Assembly: GCA_034620365.1 (NCBI GenBank)
Contig: JAQGEQ010000332.1
Location: forward strand, 186,001-250,000
From: Pegea sp. RAD2-039
Taxonomy: Eukaryota; Chordata; Thaliacea; Salpida; Salpidae
Direction of reading: 5' to 3'
DNA: 64,000 bases
In this document: positions 1 through 12,100 of the stretch, in pieces
Numbering within the stretch: the stretch's first letter is position 1
Layout of the letters: each line of letters begins with the position of its first letter
Translations under genes and position numbers: made by a program
The notes under the pieces: generated by a model
What the model saw: only the letters and a program-made list of their open reading frames with translations
Database searches by the model: none
What the model was told of the DNA's origin: nothing

Positions 1-2450
1 GCTTACCACCACATTTCCAGTTAAACATTTTTATTTGTCATTACGTTATGTTCACAATAACTATAAGCATATTTTATTTTCTAATTTCATTATTTTCCAA
101 AAATTGATATCAGTTACCCTATTACCAAAAATCACTTATCACTAAAAAAATAAATTTATGATATATAGACACACAAAAACAGCAAGTACATACAGCTACC
201 ACAAATGCAGTGTAACTTTAAATTCTTCTATTTCTCTTTTTTTTTTGAAATATTGTAGTAGTTACAATCAACATCGTTTTTAAACTTTTCTCCTAACTGC
301 TCCTTGATCTACAAAACTTCACAAACGCTAGAGAGCAGTGAAGAGAACTAACCAACTAATCTTAATGACGACATCATAAGAGAAGCACATCTCTAGCTCT
401 TCTAAATATTCTATTCTAAAAAATAAAATGAAAATCTAATACAATAATATAATATTCTAAATATGAAAATATTTTAAATTTAAAGATATATTTCCAGGTA
501 AAAATTTATTTAAGTTACAAAGTTTAATTCTTTAATTTGTAGATATAAATGTCAAAAATAAAAATAAAATTTATCAGAAATCTACCAGCTTTTTCATTTT
601 TCACATTGGTTAGAAGCATTTCTCGATAACATTATTTTAAAAAGATCTAATGTAATAAATTTACCCGATGCAAAATTTGCTTGGAGTAACAAAGCAGCGA
701 AAAAACTTAGATTTCTACTCAGAATTAAGGTATAATGATTTTACGCATGCATAACAAACAAAGGGAAAAACATTTTTAAATCGTTCAATTGTTTTGAATT
801 CATAAAATTAGCTCAACAATTTTACTGTAGCACTAAATCAGAAGCTGCTGTGGTTACTGAAAGTTTTAAGTTACAAAAATTAAAATAAAAAGTAAAATAA
901 AAACCAATAAAAGTTGCTTTGACTCGCTATTTATTCATGAGTGTATTTTTATCAAAGGAATCTTGTTTTTTTTGTAGATCAACAGTAACCCTGAAAAATA
1001 TCTACAAATTAGAATAGCGCAATATTTTAATCAAAGTAAAATTTTAAAACGAGTGTTTCTTGAAAATGTGATAAAAGATTTTGATTCAGTGTCTCTGAAT
1101 TACCTCGTGTTCAAATTATTCTGCTAATTTTGGAAATTTTAAAACTAGATCGATAATATGATATGTTAAGATCGAAAATTACTCGATAATTCCGCTTACT
1201 AAGCCAGGAATAGTACTGGAACACCTTCGGATATTTTACCACTTTTAATTTTAGAAAATTTGTTAAATTGATTAGAAATTTAAAGATCTAAAAAAAAGTT
1301 TGATGCACATATTGGCACCAATTTTTGTAAACGCCATAACTACTCTAGAACTATAATCTTATATAAAGAATATATAGAGCATCAAATATTAACACAGATC
1401 CATAATTGATGACTAGACTTAGATTGATATTGATTATAACCATAAAATTCCAGATATGTATCAGTCCTGAGATCATTCCACACCACAATGCCACTAATCT
1501 TTTTTGAAAAAATAAATCTGTATAAAACTTGAACCAAAACATAGAATATTTTCACCAATGATTTGTTGGAACGTCTCTGCAATTGGTCAAAACCATTAAT
1601 CAATTCTGCTATTCATGTTGTGAGAAGTTTTTCCAAAAACTTTATTCAATTTTTATTTACATTCATTGATGATAAAATTATTCAAAATCCATAAATTTAA
1701 TAACTTATAAGAGGTATTGAATCTATCAAAGATATGCTGTTCGCAGAATTTGTCACCATCAAAGTGAAATTGATGATGTCACTTATCAGTGAGATCAGAC
1801 GTTTTGTCATTTGCAACTGATTCTGATCTTTTCTCAAAATTCTATTGAAACAGCAAAATTGTATATTGAGAATTTTAAAGAATTCTCCTATTCTAGCTGA
1901 GAACCTCTTATACTAATTTACTTTTCTGCTGATCGATGACAGAGATAAGTTTGTTAACCAATTAGCCAACGTTTTTCTTTACTTTTGTCCTTATTCATAT
2001 CTTCTGGATGCTGTCTTTTAAGCTTACTCACACTTACTTGATAATTTAATTCAAGTAATTATTTTTTGAAAAATAATTTTATAATTTTAAGAATTTACAA
2101 AATATATGAATACTTTGAAAGGCTACGTTTCGTGTTATACTTCATCCACAAAATAATAATAAAAAGAAATAATTAATGCAAACAAAAAAAGATTACCGTC
2201 AACCAAAATAGAAAGAGGATACAACGGGTTTAACTAAATAGTTTAAAAAAAACAAATGTGAAAACTTGAGAATGCAATCAAATATTCAATTAGAAAATTT
2301 TGTAAACAATCGAACATGCGTTAAAGAACATAATGTAATAGACGATTTCTCTTTTTGATGCTCATGAGATTTGATAATAGGCTTCTGTGAATTAGAATCT
2401 TGGGCTAGAGGGATGATATTTACAATTCTGTGCTGACAGAATGTGAAAGA
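1..2450. other. AT-rich stretch without a recognised gene
   Basis: No convincing gene is visible. Two short overlapping minus-strand open frames at 1,351-1,603 resemble no family I know and have no clear splice sites. Part of the sequence may belong to the decayed LINE that starts just downstream at 2,455, but no motif shows it. Confidence 0.4.
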
Positions 2451-2454
2451 AAAT

Positions 2455-3134
2455 TTATGTCAGTGGTTATTTGCCACTTCCGTTTAAAAAACAACAAACT
2501 TGACAATTCTCAAGGCCCATGTTGGACCTCGAACTTTGTATTTGCTACAAATGGTTGCTCCTTCTGATTTCAGTCTTACGCTTCTTTTAGAAGACACTTT
2601 TTTATAAGCGGTCATCTTCACATATATCATACGCTATTATAATGCGCTTGACATTTTTGGCAAGCTTGAATTGAAAAGCAACTTGAATTCGTCCTGAAAG
2701 AATCCTTTTAACAGTCATTGATTATATGAGGTCTTCGCTCCAAATCTTGAGACCTTTGGAACGTCTACAAAATCAGTGCATTGAAAGTACATTTGATAAG
2801 AAAAATTACTATCATCATCTTTGTTAGTGTCAGAGACATTAAAAATGATGACATTCTTTTCTCTGTCTTCACAGTTCAAAGTAAGTTTTTTGTGCGTGTC
2901 GGTTACATTATTTGCAGGAAGCTGTACCATGCTAGCTTTTTTGTAAGAATCGGAATCACCGACCAACGAGGCCCACGAGACAGGTTTCTTGGTAGAGGCA
3001 TCCAGTTCATCCATCGATTTAGACAAACTAAAAATTTTCTCATTAATTTTGACAACATCGTTGCCGTTTTCAGATTTAAATGGACAGTTACTATTACTTT
3101 CATGAAAGAATTTAATTGTAACCAAATAGTTCAA
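2455..3134 (-). mobile_element. LINE ORF1 fragment (decayed)
   Basis: A 139-codon minus-strand open frame (2,715-3,134) and its frameshifted continuation down to about 2,455 match the second half of the ORF1 protein of the complete LINE copies at 12.1 and 22.4 kb. Shared landmarks, in order, are VKINEKI, ELDASTKKP, TDTHKKLT, CEDREKNVIIF and then, in another frame, KYKVRGPTWAL. In the family this region is the coiled-coil plus RRM-like nucleic-acid-binding part of ORF1. The zinc-finger end is absent and several frameshifts are present, so it is dead. It is more diverged than the two complete copies and therefore represents an older insertion. Confidence 0.75.
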
Positions 3135-3559
3135 ATTGATTTCTTATCCAGATAAAAAATTTTATTAAAAGTAATGTAGAAAATACTCACTATGAATATG
3201 TTCATTACTACTTGCAACCAATATTTAATAAAAAAGAACCCCTAAGCTTATTCAAATAGCTTAAGAATCATAGTACAGACAAATAAGAAGGGAACAAATT
3301 AAGAGTCTCACCTTCTTAGTAAGTAAATATAAATAAGAATCTGCAAGTCAATTATAGCTTCAGATTTGGATTCTCCTAGAATTACAACTATGGCCTCAGA
3401 AGTTTAAATTAATTAATGAGAGAGTCAACCAAAAAAGCTCTAGGAAATCATTTTCATCATATTCTATTTGATGATTAAAACTGTTTAATCATAATTTTTT
3501 TAAACAAAATAAGATCACACTTGACGATGAATTTTGTTTAAAGCAAACTTGAAGATCAT

Positions 3560-3725
3560 TAAACCTAGATTTACCGAAACCAAAACTAGTTTGTAGTTAG
3601 GCGCAGTGTTTTTGAGACCCTTTTTATTAATAGGGATGATGATAGCTTTCATCCAAAGTTGTGGAATTTTCTCTCGCCTGAAGGAGAAGTAGCATTTCTT
3701 AAAAGCAAAGCAGTGATCTGAACAA
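3560..3725 (-). mobile_element. LINE reverse transcriptase fragment
   Basis: The minus-strand translation gives a stretch like IPQLWMKAIIIPINKKG followed by LKNTAPNY. This is the start of the reverse transcriptase domain of CR1/Jockey-type LINEs, and it matches LPQIWKNAIITQIYKKG in the copy at 13.9 kb. It lies on the 5' side of the ORF1 fragment at 2,455-3,134, whereas RT should follow ORF1. It is therefore a separate insertion or a rearranged one. Confidence 0.65.
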
Positions 3726-4009
3726 AGATCTGCTTTATTATGTTTGAAGAGAATATTTTTATTTTGTAGATATTTGGGTAAATGTTGCTTTTATTTTTCA
3801 TAAAAATAAAACATATAAGACAAACTTATAAAAAATTTGAAACTTTTAATTAAAAGTCAATTTTGTATAAGTCAATTATAAATTATAAATTTAGTTAAGT
3901 AATTATTTATTGTTTAACTTTTATAATTTTCATTTAATTTGCCTCTGATGTTAATAATGCTTTTATCTTGAATTTTGATTGGATCTGTTTGCCTGTTTAT
4001 ACAGTGTTT

Positions 4010-7000
4010 AAGCTAGCTCCCCTAACCATTATTTTACTATTAATCAGCTCGACTAAAATAATGTTATGTTTAATACATCATGATTCATTAGAGATATTTA
4101 GTGTAAGGCATGTAATACAATAATCTATTTCTGATTTGATATACATGAGTTGAACTAAAGAAAATATTTTAAAATACACTGAATTTTGAAAAATCTAAAT
4201 CTAAATTTAGATCCAAAATAACTCAGCATAATTTATATAATGATCTATTATTTGTAAATTGAAGACTTAAAAAAGAAAGTTGTTATTACTGTAAAATAAC
4301 AGTTGAATAGCTTTGTTGGGCGTATTAAAGTATACTGAAATGGAGAGTGACTTTAAAGTTAAAAATTTAAACTAAATTGCTAACAACTTTATAAAAAAAC
4401 TATAGGCTTAGCATTTAGCTCACACAAAATATGCTTCTTCGCTTTTGGACTAGTTATCAGCTGCCATAAAATTAATCCATTTTAATTTTAAACATAATTT
4501 AATTACAAATATAAACATTATCATATAAGTTGTTTTTTAATTTAATCAAATCATTTATCAATAGCTTTGCTTGATATTTGTGTACTTTTAAATTTAAAAC
4601 ATTAATTATGGTATAATTAGAGTTTAATTAATTAGAGTATTTGAAAAATCCGATAGACAACAAAAAACCGACAATTTTATTTATCTAAAACTTATTTACA
4701 GGTTGGTTGACTGAAATAAACCTAATTAAATAAACTAATCAAATTTAAAAAATAATGAGCTTAAATAAATCAGTAAGTTTTCAAATACAAAGTTACCTTA
4801 CAAAGTTTTGACAGGTTTTGCAAAAGGATATTTTTAAATCTCCTGGTATATGTAAACGGAAGCAATTATGTCAGCCCTCTTTTGATAAAAAATAAGAGAA
4901 TTTTATATTACAAAATTACGTAAATCAGTTGGCCTTATAGAGCTACTTAAAATATATGTAATCCTTTTACTTATCATTTATTAAAAGCCTTTCCTTCACG
5001 TTCAAAATTAAAAAGATTAATTTTTAATAACTTTGTTTTAATTTTAATTATTATTATTTGATACACTATAAAAATATATCCTATTTTTGGGAATTTGTTC
5101 ACACTATTTTCAAAGTATTACCTTAAACACTTAAGAAAATCCGGTTTTTAGCCATCAGTGATAAATTTTGCTTCAATACTGCTAGCATGCTAGTTTTTTT
5201 CTACTTTGTTTGCTCTAGTATTAAAGTCATGTGACCTAAAAAGTTGAAATTGTATGTGATTCGTTTAAATGGAATTCAAAAGTCTTCCATTTTGCACATT
5301 TAAGCAACCAATTTAACTAATCATTAACTAAACAACTTTTTAATTTATCATAAACCAGGTATTTTACAGAAAAATTTGATTTATTTTATTATCTTATTAT
5401 ATTTTAGTTATAAATTAAAATATTAAATTAAGATTATTGCTTAATAAATGAAGTCAATTTAATGCTCACAAAAATGATATCCTTATTTGAAAAACTTCCC
5501 AAATTTGAAAAGCTATGATGAGCAAATAGAGAGGATATTTTATTTCATAAATCAAAATAATCTCTAATTTACTAGAATCAATGTAGTTGGAGCTAACAAA
5601 TGAAACAAATTGAAAACAAAATCTTTTTTACATTTGTATCTTTTAGATTTTTTAATTACTTTTCAAAATGATTCAAGAACAAAAATATATTTTTATTATC
5701 ATGAATATTTTCACATTATAATATAATCATTAAGAGCGTCATATATCTATAAAAAGTAGAATATCTACAGCTGTGTCTGATGTTATTCTTTATTCTCTAA
5801 ACATCAGTTAAGTATCTTAGTGACTATTTGAGATATTTAATATAAGTTAAACAAAATAATTTTTTTTAATTTTAATTTCATACTTTTAGTGCCTTTTCAA
5901 AAATATTTTTATTCTTTAATAATGAAACTAAACAGTTTTACAGTTAAATATTTGCAAGAATGTAAATATGTTGTCCTTTTATGCTTATTTTAAGAAAGTG
6001 TTTCGTTATTTCTGTATGGTTTAAGATCAATATTTACTTCGGAATAGTATAAAACTTACAACATTAGTTTTTAAAATATCTTGAAAACAAAAGCTGTTTT
6101 GAAAGTTATTTTAGATTTTTGTAGTCTCTTGTAATTAAAAGGTTATTTAAAATTGTTTTCTAATTTATTCAATAAGAAGATCCCATGAAAAAATCAAATA
6201 AAGTGTTAAAGATACAATGAAATGTTTTTTACTTCTAATATAGCTAGTCAAATTCCTTTATTATGAGTGTTATGTCTATGATTTTGGAAAACGCGTAAGT
6301 AATTTCGTTTTATTTAAATAGATTAGCAAATATGGAATAAAAATCAGAATTATTTATAAATATTAGAGTTGAAAATTTGAACTTTATAGAAAAATCTAGA
6401 AATAGAATGAAATAAACTATATAAAAGGAGGCGATAAAATGAAGAAATATCACTAAGCTGTGAAGTTCAACAAGAGGTTTGCTAAGAAAAACAACTTTAC
6501 TGGAGAAATTTATATTGGTTTTTGCATTCATTTACTACAAAGAAGGTATTTACGAAGTCTTTTATGATTTTAGGTTTTCAAATAATTTATAAGTTTGCTA
6601 CAAATTTTTTGAGAAAGTTTATATGGTTAAATTTGTTGACTAACTTTTATTTGTAAATTATTTCATTTTATTATTAACTGAGTTTTTTTTTGTTAAACTT
6701 AAAATATACTTTACTTTAAATCTTTTAATAAAAAATTCTTGTTATTCTAATTTTATATCAAATTTAAACAGAAATTTTTTAAATAATCTAACTTTTAGTT
6801 TAACTTGTAGGAAACTTGCAGTTAAGGCATTTTTAGTTTGATTATCATGTGTACGGCGCCAATGGAGCAATTAAATCAGAAGAATAAACTGCTTCTAAAA
6901 GACGAGTTTAGTATTAACCATTTTCTATAATAAAATGTTCAGCATTTTTAAACCTATCTGTTACAATAAAACTTAATATGATAAATTTGATTCTTTTTTA

Positions 7001-7310
7001 CTCAGGCTGGTGAAACAGATTGCAAAAAGTCGACAAGTTCTTGCAATGGTACGAAAGCTTATGGATGAAAGAGACAAGAAAATCTCTCGACTCCAGTTAG
7101 TATTCAAAAAATTTAACTTTGAAAACTTTTGAAAACCTAATAAATTTTTAAACAACTATAACATACAGGAATCAAGAACCACCAAACCTAACCGGCAGAG
7201 TAATGCAGTATCATGAAAATAACCGATCTTCATTTGAAGAAACTGAAAACATTGGATGCTTCACTTTTGTGAAAAGATTTTTGTCTAAACTTTTCTTGAA
7301 AGACTAATCC
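4010..7310 (+). repeat. Segmental duplication copy A (about 3.3 kb)
   Basis: This block is present in three copies. A reads on the plus strand. B (47,020-50,100) and C (52,540-55,510) read on the minus strand. Matches occur along the whole length in the same order: the start (4,010-4,145 against 49,980-50,100 and 55,385-55,510), the middle (5,130-5,235 against 49,020-49,130 and 54,365-54,470) and the gene-bearing end (7,006-7,307). Near its left edge (4,140-4,335) it contains one arm of the foldback repeat that is also found at 16.1, 26.8 and 40.2 kb. Apart from the small gene at the right end no other coding region is visible in it. Confidence 0.8.
7046..7307 (+). CDS. Small two-exon protein of the MVR[KR]L family, copy A
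   Basis: Two coding exons, 7,046-7,095 and 7,169-7,307, encode 62 residues. The first exon begins at 7,006 after a good acceptor (pyrimidines then CTCAG) and ends at a GTTAGT donor; the second follows ACATACAG. The start at 7,046 is chosen because the paralogue at 52.8 kb has its ATG at the same place with a stop codon just upstream. The coding part of exon 1 is 50 nt in both. The protein starts MVRKLMDERDKKISRL and contains a PP pair, a motif YHENNRSSFEE and a hydrophobic-basic tail ending KRFLSKLFLKD. No domain is recognised. The homologous stretch in copy C runs into a transmembrane helix, which this copy lacks. Upstream untranslated exons probably exist within the duplicated block but cannot be placed. 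Confidence 0.55.
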
Positions 7311-7599
7311 AGCATTATTCTTATTCCTTTATAATCAAAGAAATTTTACATTTATCTATACAAGAAGCTACTTTATCATTAATCGTTTTCTACATTCTTT
7401 ATAAGACATTAAGATCCTAACGTTATAAATTGTTCTTTTATGGAAATGTTGTTCATATTCTTACTTTCGCAACTAATGTTTCTACTGCACTAAAAAAATC
7501 ACGCCACTAATATATTTACATAATTAAAAAATTGATCAATTGACTAATTCTATTTCAAAAATCAGTACCTAGCGCATATGACGTCACACAAGTTAGTTA

Positions 7600-7720
7600 T
7601 GTTTACTTTTTAAGACGTCATTTTTGATTAACTTACATATGTGAGTATTTAACATTCACGCTTATATCAAGTTTAGCTTTTGTTGAGTATCAAATCTATC
7701 CTCATTTTGAAGAATATAAC
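7600..7720 (+). repeat. Foldback-repeat arm, isolated
   Basis: This stretch, with the motifs TTAACTTACATATGTGAG and a following run that matches ATCTATCCTCATTTTGA, recurs at 16,375-16,480, 27,095-27,190 and 40,440-40,560 in the same orientation. It recurs inverted at 17,500-17,630, 28,200-28,320, 45,820-45,920 and 46,680-46,800. Here it stands alone, just left of the tandem array. Confidence 0.6.
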
Positions 7721-8184
7721 ATGAACAAGCTTAGGGTAGTGAGCTGATGGACTTAAATAAGAATTTATACAAGATTTCAACTAAAATATAGATTACTGAT
7801 CACGTTACTGATACTATTTTACTTTTAGAAAGTGAAAAAAAAACTGTGTAGAATAAAAACTTTAAATGTATGAAGGGGCTGTAAGGTAAAAAGTTTAACA
7901 ATTTACATCAAATTTTTTGGAAATCTCAATAAAGTAAAAAATAAATCGTTTTCGGAAAGAAGCAGTTCCTTCTTAAAAGCGTGTATCTCAGAGCTTCTAT
8001 CCTAAGAAGTGAATAAATTCATGAAAAATATTAATTATATTATCAAACCAATTATCTGAAATTCTGTGAAAAGTGTCCCTAAAATGTAAAAACTCATCGA
8101 ATAAAAACATCACGATAATAAAATAATTTAATTGCAAGCTTTTCTCCTAACTCCCTACTGCTCAGATAGGTGACAAAAAATAAC

Positions 8185-9850
8185 TTAAAAATAACCATCA
8201 GCAGCTGGTGGTTCACAATTCGGCGTTTTAATTGCAAAATAATCACTTTCAGGATTCTGTGTAACCTGAACATAAAGTTTCAACGTTTTGATAAAAAAAT
8301 TCTCACGTTTATTCTGTTTCAGTAGATTAATCAACTCATCAAATAAATAGTGAAGTAAATCGGCCAATGAGAAACCTTATTTATTGAAAATCAACTTTAT
8401 TAGAATTTTCAAGACGAAAGAGAAGAATGAGAAGAGGTCAGAGAGATTCATCTTGAGCAAATAACAAAAAGATATAAAAGAGCAAATAATCATCGTCAGT
8501 ATAAACATTTGCAAAATCCAAATTGAGAAAATAAACAAAAGCGCAGAAGTGCGTCAGATAACCAGATGACATCATCTTTACATCAATAAAATAATTCGAA
8601 AAATTTTCGAGAAACAGAAACTCGCCAAGTTTTTATTTAAAACAAAGAAAGAAGAAGCTTAAAAACAAATTTGAGAATTTGACCGATCAGAAAGACAACA
8701 TCAAGAAGTGGAATCGCCATTGAGGAGTAGCGACAACTCGGGTCATAGATTAAAGTCGAGTCACAAGCTTTCATCTTCATTTTATACCAAAGAGATCCCA
8801 CATAGCGAGATTGCGTTTGATTTCAGCTTCATCATCGATGCTGTGTGACGTCACAACATTACCGACCATATAGCTGAGTACAGTTTGGAGAAGATGAGAT
8901 AGTGAACTGCTCCTAGGATCTAAACGATCTGGTACATCTAAAAATATAAAACTTTGAAGATCTGAGATTTGCTGAGTGTCAAAATCACAATTTAAAAAAA
9001 AATTTTCTAAAAGATAATGACGTATTACGACTTTAAATGCAAGTAACAACATTATGGAAGTTGACGCCTTGCGTGGATTTACCTAAATATCCATGATAGG
9101 CAACATATGCTCAAGAATGACGTGTCAATCACTGATGTCCGTAAAATTATGAGAGATTGTACCAGGTAACGTGTAATGTGGTATTGTTCTTAAAAGACAT
9201 TGAAGACCGAAAACTCATACAAGCCCGCTGTGAAAGAAACAAATGATTTAATGTTGATGATGTCGTTGTTGATGACTACAGACCTGCTACTGCATTAAAT
9301 GCCATCGACAATGACCATCAGAGAAGAAACAAAGGAGAAAGTCAACGAATTGAGTTTTATTGACAATGTGGCTAGTATTTAAACTGAACTATTGACTGGT
9401 AAGCTGTACAGTCCGATGATTTGACTAGGAAATCGAAATTGGGTTGGTTGCTCGGCATGTCATGGTAAATGAAGCTCATCAAAACGTTACAAATGATCTG
9501 ATGACGAATTGTAGTATCAACATAGTTTCACCCTTTCAATCAATTGTAGTAACCCTCCAACCATGACGAAGCCGGATACGCTATAGTAGAATTGACGCAG
9601 AAATAAACAAACAGAAAAAAAAGCGAATTTCAAAGCTTACTAGTTAGGTGAGATTCTGTGTTTGTTGATTTTAGATACCAGTGAGTTCTGGCAACAACCA
9701 TCATCATCAAAAACTTGATTAACCCGTCCACACTTGAACAGGTCTCCAGTGGATAAGTAGTTTTCGATACATTCGAAATAATCGTTGAGATTTGAGTCAC
9801 CAGCCATACACAGAAACTGATCAAGAACGATTTAGACTTGATGTATATTA
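8185..9850 (-). pseudogene. NPC1-like C-terminal fragment, unit 1a
   Basis: This is a degenerate piece of an NPC1-type sterol-transporter gene read on the minus strand. From 5' to 3' it shows the exon with MAGDSNLNDYF (9,641-9,835), comparable to the second luminal domain of NPC1 just after its VDIGLDQ motif, then the CCQNSLV region, an exon with ASSWLEGYY (ends about 9,580), and remnants of the FYEQY exon. Next comes an exon with DEAEIKRNLAMWDLFG (8,791-9,052, donor GTATAA), and a last exon from 8,381 down to 8,185 beginning GFSLADLLHYL and ending PPAADGYF-stop. Most of the luminal loop between the DNP motif and FYEQY is deleted here compared with unit 1b. A stop precedes the MAGD motif and frames shift between blocks. 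The last two exons still join in frame, so a short transcript cannot be excluded. Confidence 0.65.
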
Positions 9851-10019
9851 GAACCGCTATATAATTATATACTATATATAATTTGCTATACAAATTATTA
9901 TTTAAATCAATTTCAGGTTATAGGTTCTATTTGAATAAGTGCTTATAAGTTGTGATAAAGTTATTTCTAGGAAGTGAATTGTTTATTATACATATATTAT
10001 ATATATACAAACATCATCA

Positions 10020-10200
10020 TCATCAAAAACTTGATTAACCCGTCCAAACTTGAACAGGGCTCCAGTGGATAAGTAGTTTTCCAATCAGTCGAAATAATCG
10101 TTGACATTTTAGTCACCAGCCATACGCACACACTGGTTGAGACCGATTTAGACTTGATGTGTATTAGAGCCGCTGAAGCAAGTAAGACCTAAACACAAAA
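10020..10200 (-). pseudogene. Isolated NPC1-like exon remnant, unit 1
   Basis: A single exon with the acceptor TTGCTTCAG and the translation IGLNQCVRMAGD, matching the VDIGLDQ to MPDD region of NPC1. It has in-frame stops (after V, after MAGD and after NVNDYFD) and is cut off at 10,018, where an unrelated AT-rich run begins. It lies between the larger 1a and 1b fragments. Confidence 0.6.
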
Positions 10201-10329
10201 TTGAATTTGAAGATTTCATTTCGATGATTACTAACGAATTACCGATGAAGATAAAAAAAAGAATTAAATGGATGTATTCATTGAGGAGAAGCGACAAGTC
10301 GGCTGATTGATTGAAGTCGAAAAAAATGT

Positions 10330-11790
10330 CTGATCTTCATATTACACCAAAGAGATCCAACATAGCAAGATTGCGTTTGATTTCAGCTTCATCATCGACG
10401 CTGTGTGACGTCACAACATTACCGACCATATAGCTGAGTACAGTTTCGAGAAGATGAGGCAGTGATCTGCTCCGAGGATCTTAACGATCTGGTACATTTA
10501 AAATTTAGAAGATCTGAGATTTGCTGAGTGACAAAATCACAATTTTGACAAACTTTGTCAAAAAGATAATGACGTATTACGACTTTAAATGCAAGTAACA
10601 ACTTTATGGAAGTTGACGCCTTAAGTGGAATTACCTACATATCCATGATAAGCAACATATCGAAAATTATCTGTATGACTGTGAAGACGACTGAGACGCC
10701 GGAATCAAAATTGAACCCAAGGAACAGTGACGTCATAAAGAAGATAGCTCCAATTTCGATAGATGCTCTAGAATGACGTGTCAATCACTGATGTCCGTAA
10801 AATTATCAGAGATTGTAGCAGGTAACGTGTATTGTTCATAAAAGACATTGAAAACGGATAACTCATCGATGTTAGAAGACATGTTGGTTGAGATGTCAAA
10901 GGCTGTTCAGTTGGCTTTCGTAAAACTTCTGATCAAATCTTTCAATTCACTAGTAATTTTATCATAACCCATAAAATACATCCTTGTCGGTTGCAACGGT
11001 TATCATTTTGTTAGCTGCGTTGCAGAGTTCACTAACCTCCTTCTGTGGTGTTTGGTTCTGATGATGATTGACGATTCTTGCTAGCGATAATGTTGACTCC
11101 TGCTGCGCAGGATACAAGCCCGCTGTGAAAGAAACAAATGAGTTAATGTTGATGATGTCGTTGTTGAAGACTACAGACCTGTTTACTGCATTGAATGCCA
11201 TCGACAACAACCATCAGAAACGAAACAAATAAGAAAGTCGACGAATTTAGTTTTGTTGACAGTGTGGCTAGTTTTTACACTCAAGTACTGACTGGTAAGC
11301 TGTACAGTCCGATGATTAAGCCTGAAAATCGAAATTGGGTTAGTTGCCGGGCATATCATTGTAAATGAAGCTCATCAAAACGTTACAAATGATCTGATGA
11401 CGAATTGTAGTATCAACATAGTTTCACCCTTTCAATCAATCGTCGTAACCATCCAACCATGACGAAGCCGGATACGCTATCGTAGAATTGATGCAGAAAT
11501 AAACAAATAGAATAAAAGCGAATTTAAAAGCTTACTAGTTAGGTGAGATTCTTTGTTTGTTGATTTTAGATACCAGTGAGTTCTGGCAACAACCATCATC
11601 ATCAAAAACTTGATTAACCCGTCCACACTTGAACAGGTCTTCAGTGGATAAGTAGTTTTCGATACATTTGAAATAATCGTTGAGATTTGAGTGACCAGCC
11701 ATACACAGAAACTGGTCGAGAACGATTTAGACTTGATGTACATTAGAACCGCTATATAATTATATACTATATATAATTTGCTATACAAAT
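10330..11790 (-). pseudogene. NPC1-like C-terminal fragment, unit 1b
   Basis: The longer of the two fragments in this unit. In order on the minus strand it has the MAGHSNLNDYFKCIENYL exon (11,531-11,716, donor GTAAGC), the SSWLDGYDD exon start (11,490) and a luminal stretch with GIQCSKQVCS (about 11,180-11,210). FYEQYTLPATISDN follows near 10,840. A hydrophobic stretch at 10,660-10,760, IEIGAIFFMTSLFLGFN, aligns with the membrane segment SLGAIFLVTMVLLG of NPC1. Then come a stop at the place of a Trp, IPLKASTSIKLLLAF matching ISLNAVSLVNLVMS, and a decayed DLL exon. Stops and frameshifts make it a pseudogene. The reading frame changes between blocks, so none of the open frames seen here is the whole protein. 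Confidence 0.7.
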
Positions 11791-12100
11791 TACTATTTAA
11801 ATCAATTTCAGGTTATAGGTTCTATTTGAATAAGTGCTTATAAGTTGTGATAAAGTTATTTCTAGGAAGTGAATTGTTTATTATACATATATTTTATGTT
11901 GTGGTTAGTGACAGTAAAAATCTTTTATAAAACTTTAGTGGATACACATTTTTGAATAACTGCTAATAAGCTGCGATTTATTTATTTACATATATTTATA
12001 TATTTATATTATTTATATATTTATTTATTTATATACATGTCACATACATTTATCTGACGTATAAATTTTATACTTTGGTGGGAGTTACTAAAAATCTATC

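Noticed and set aside
6310-6531. 73-codon hydrophobic minus-strand frame in segment A
   Set aside because: I see no matching open frame in the homologous segments B and C, and its hydrophobicity reflects T-rich sequence.
8840-8860. TGACGTCA palindromes resembling cAMP-response elements, repeated at 10.4, 19.2, 20.7, 28.7, 36.2 and 46.5 kb
   Set aside because: They lie inside the late NPC1-like exon (codons for VVTSH) and recur because the exon recurs; nothing supports a regulatory role.
11531-11716. Ly6/three-finger protein domain suggested by CC-DDGC-N in the MAGD exon
   Set aside because: The order of motifs around it (IGLDQ, MAGDS..DYF, then SSWLDGYYDW) follows the second luminal domain of NPC1, which explains the cysteines better.
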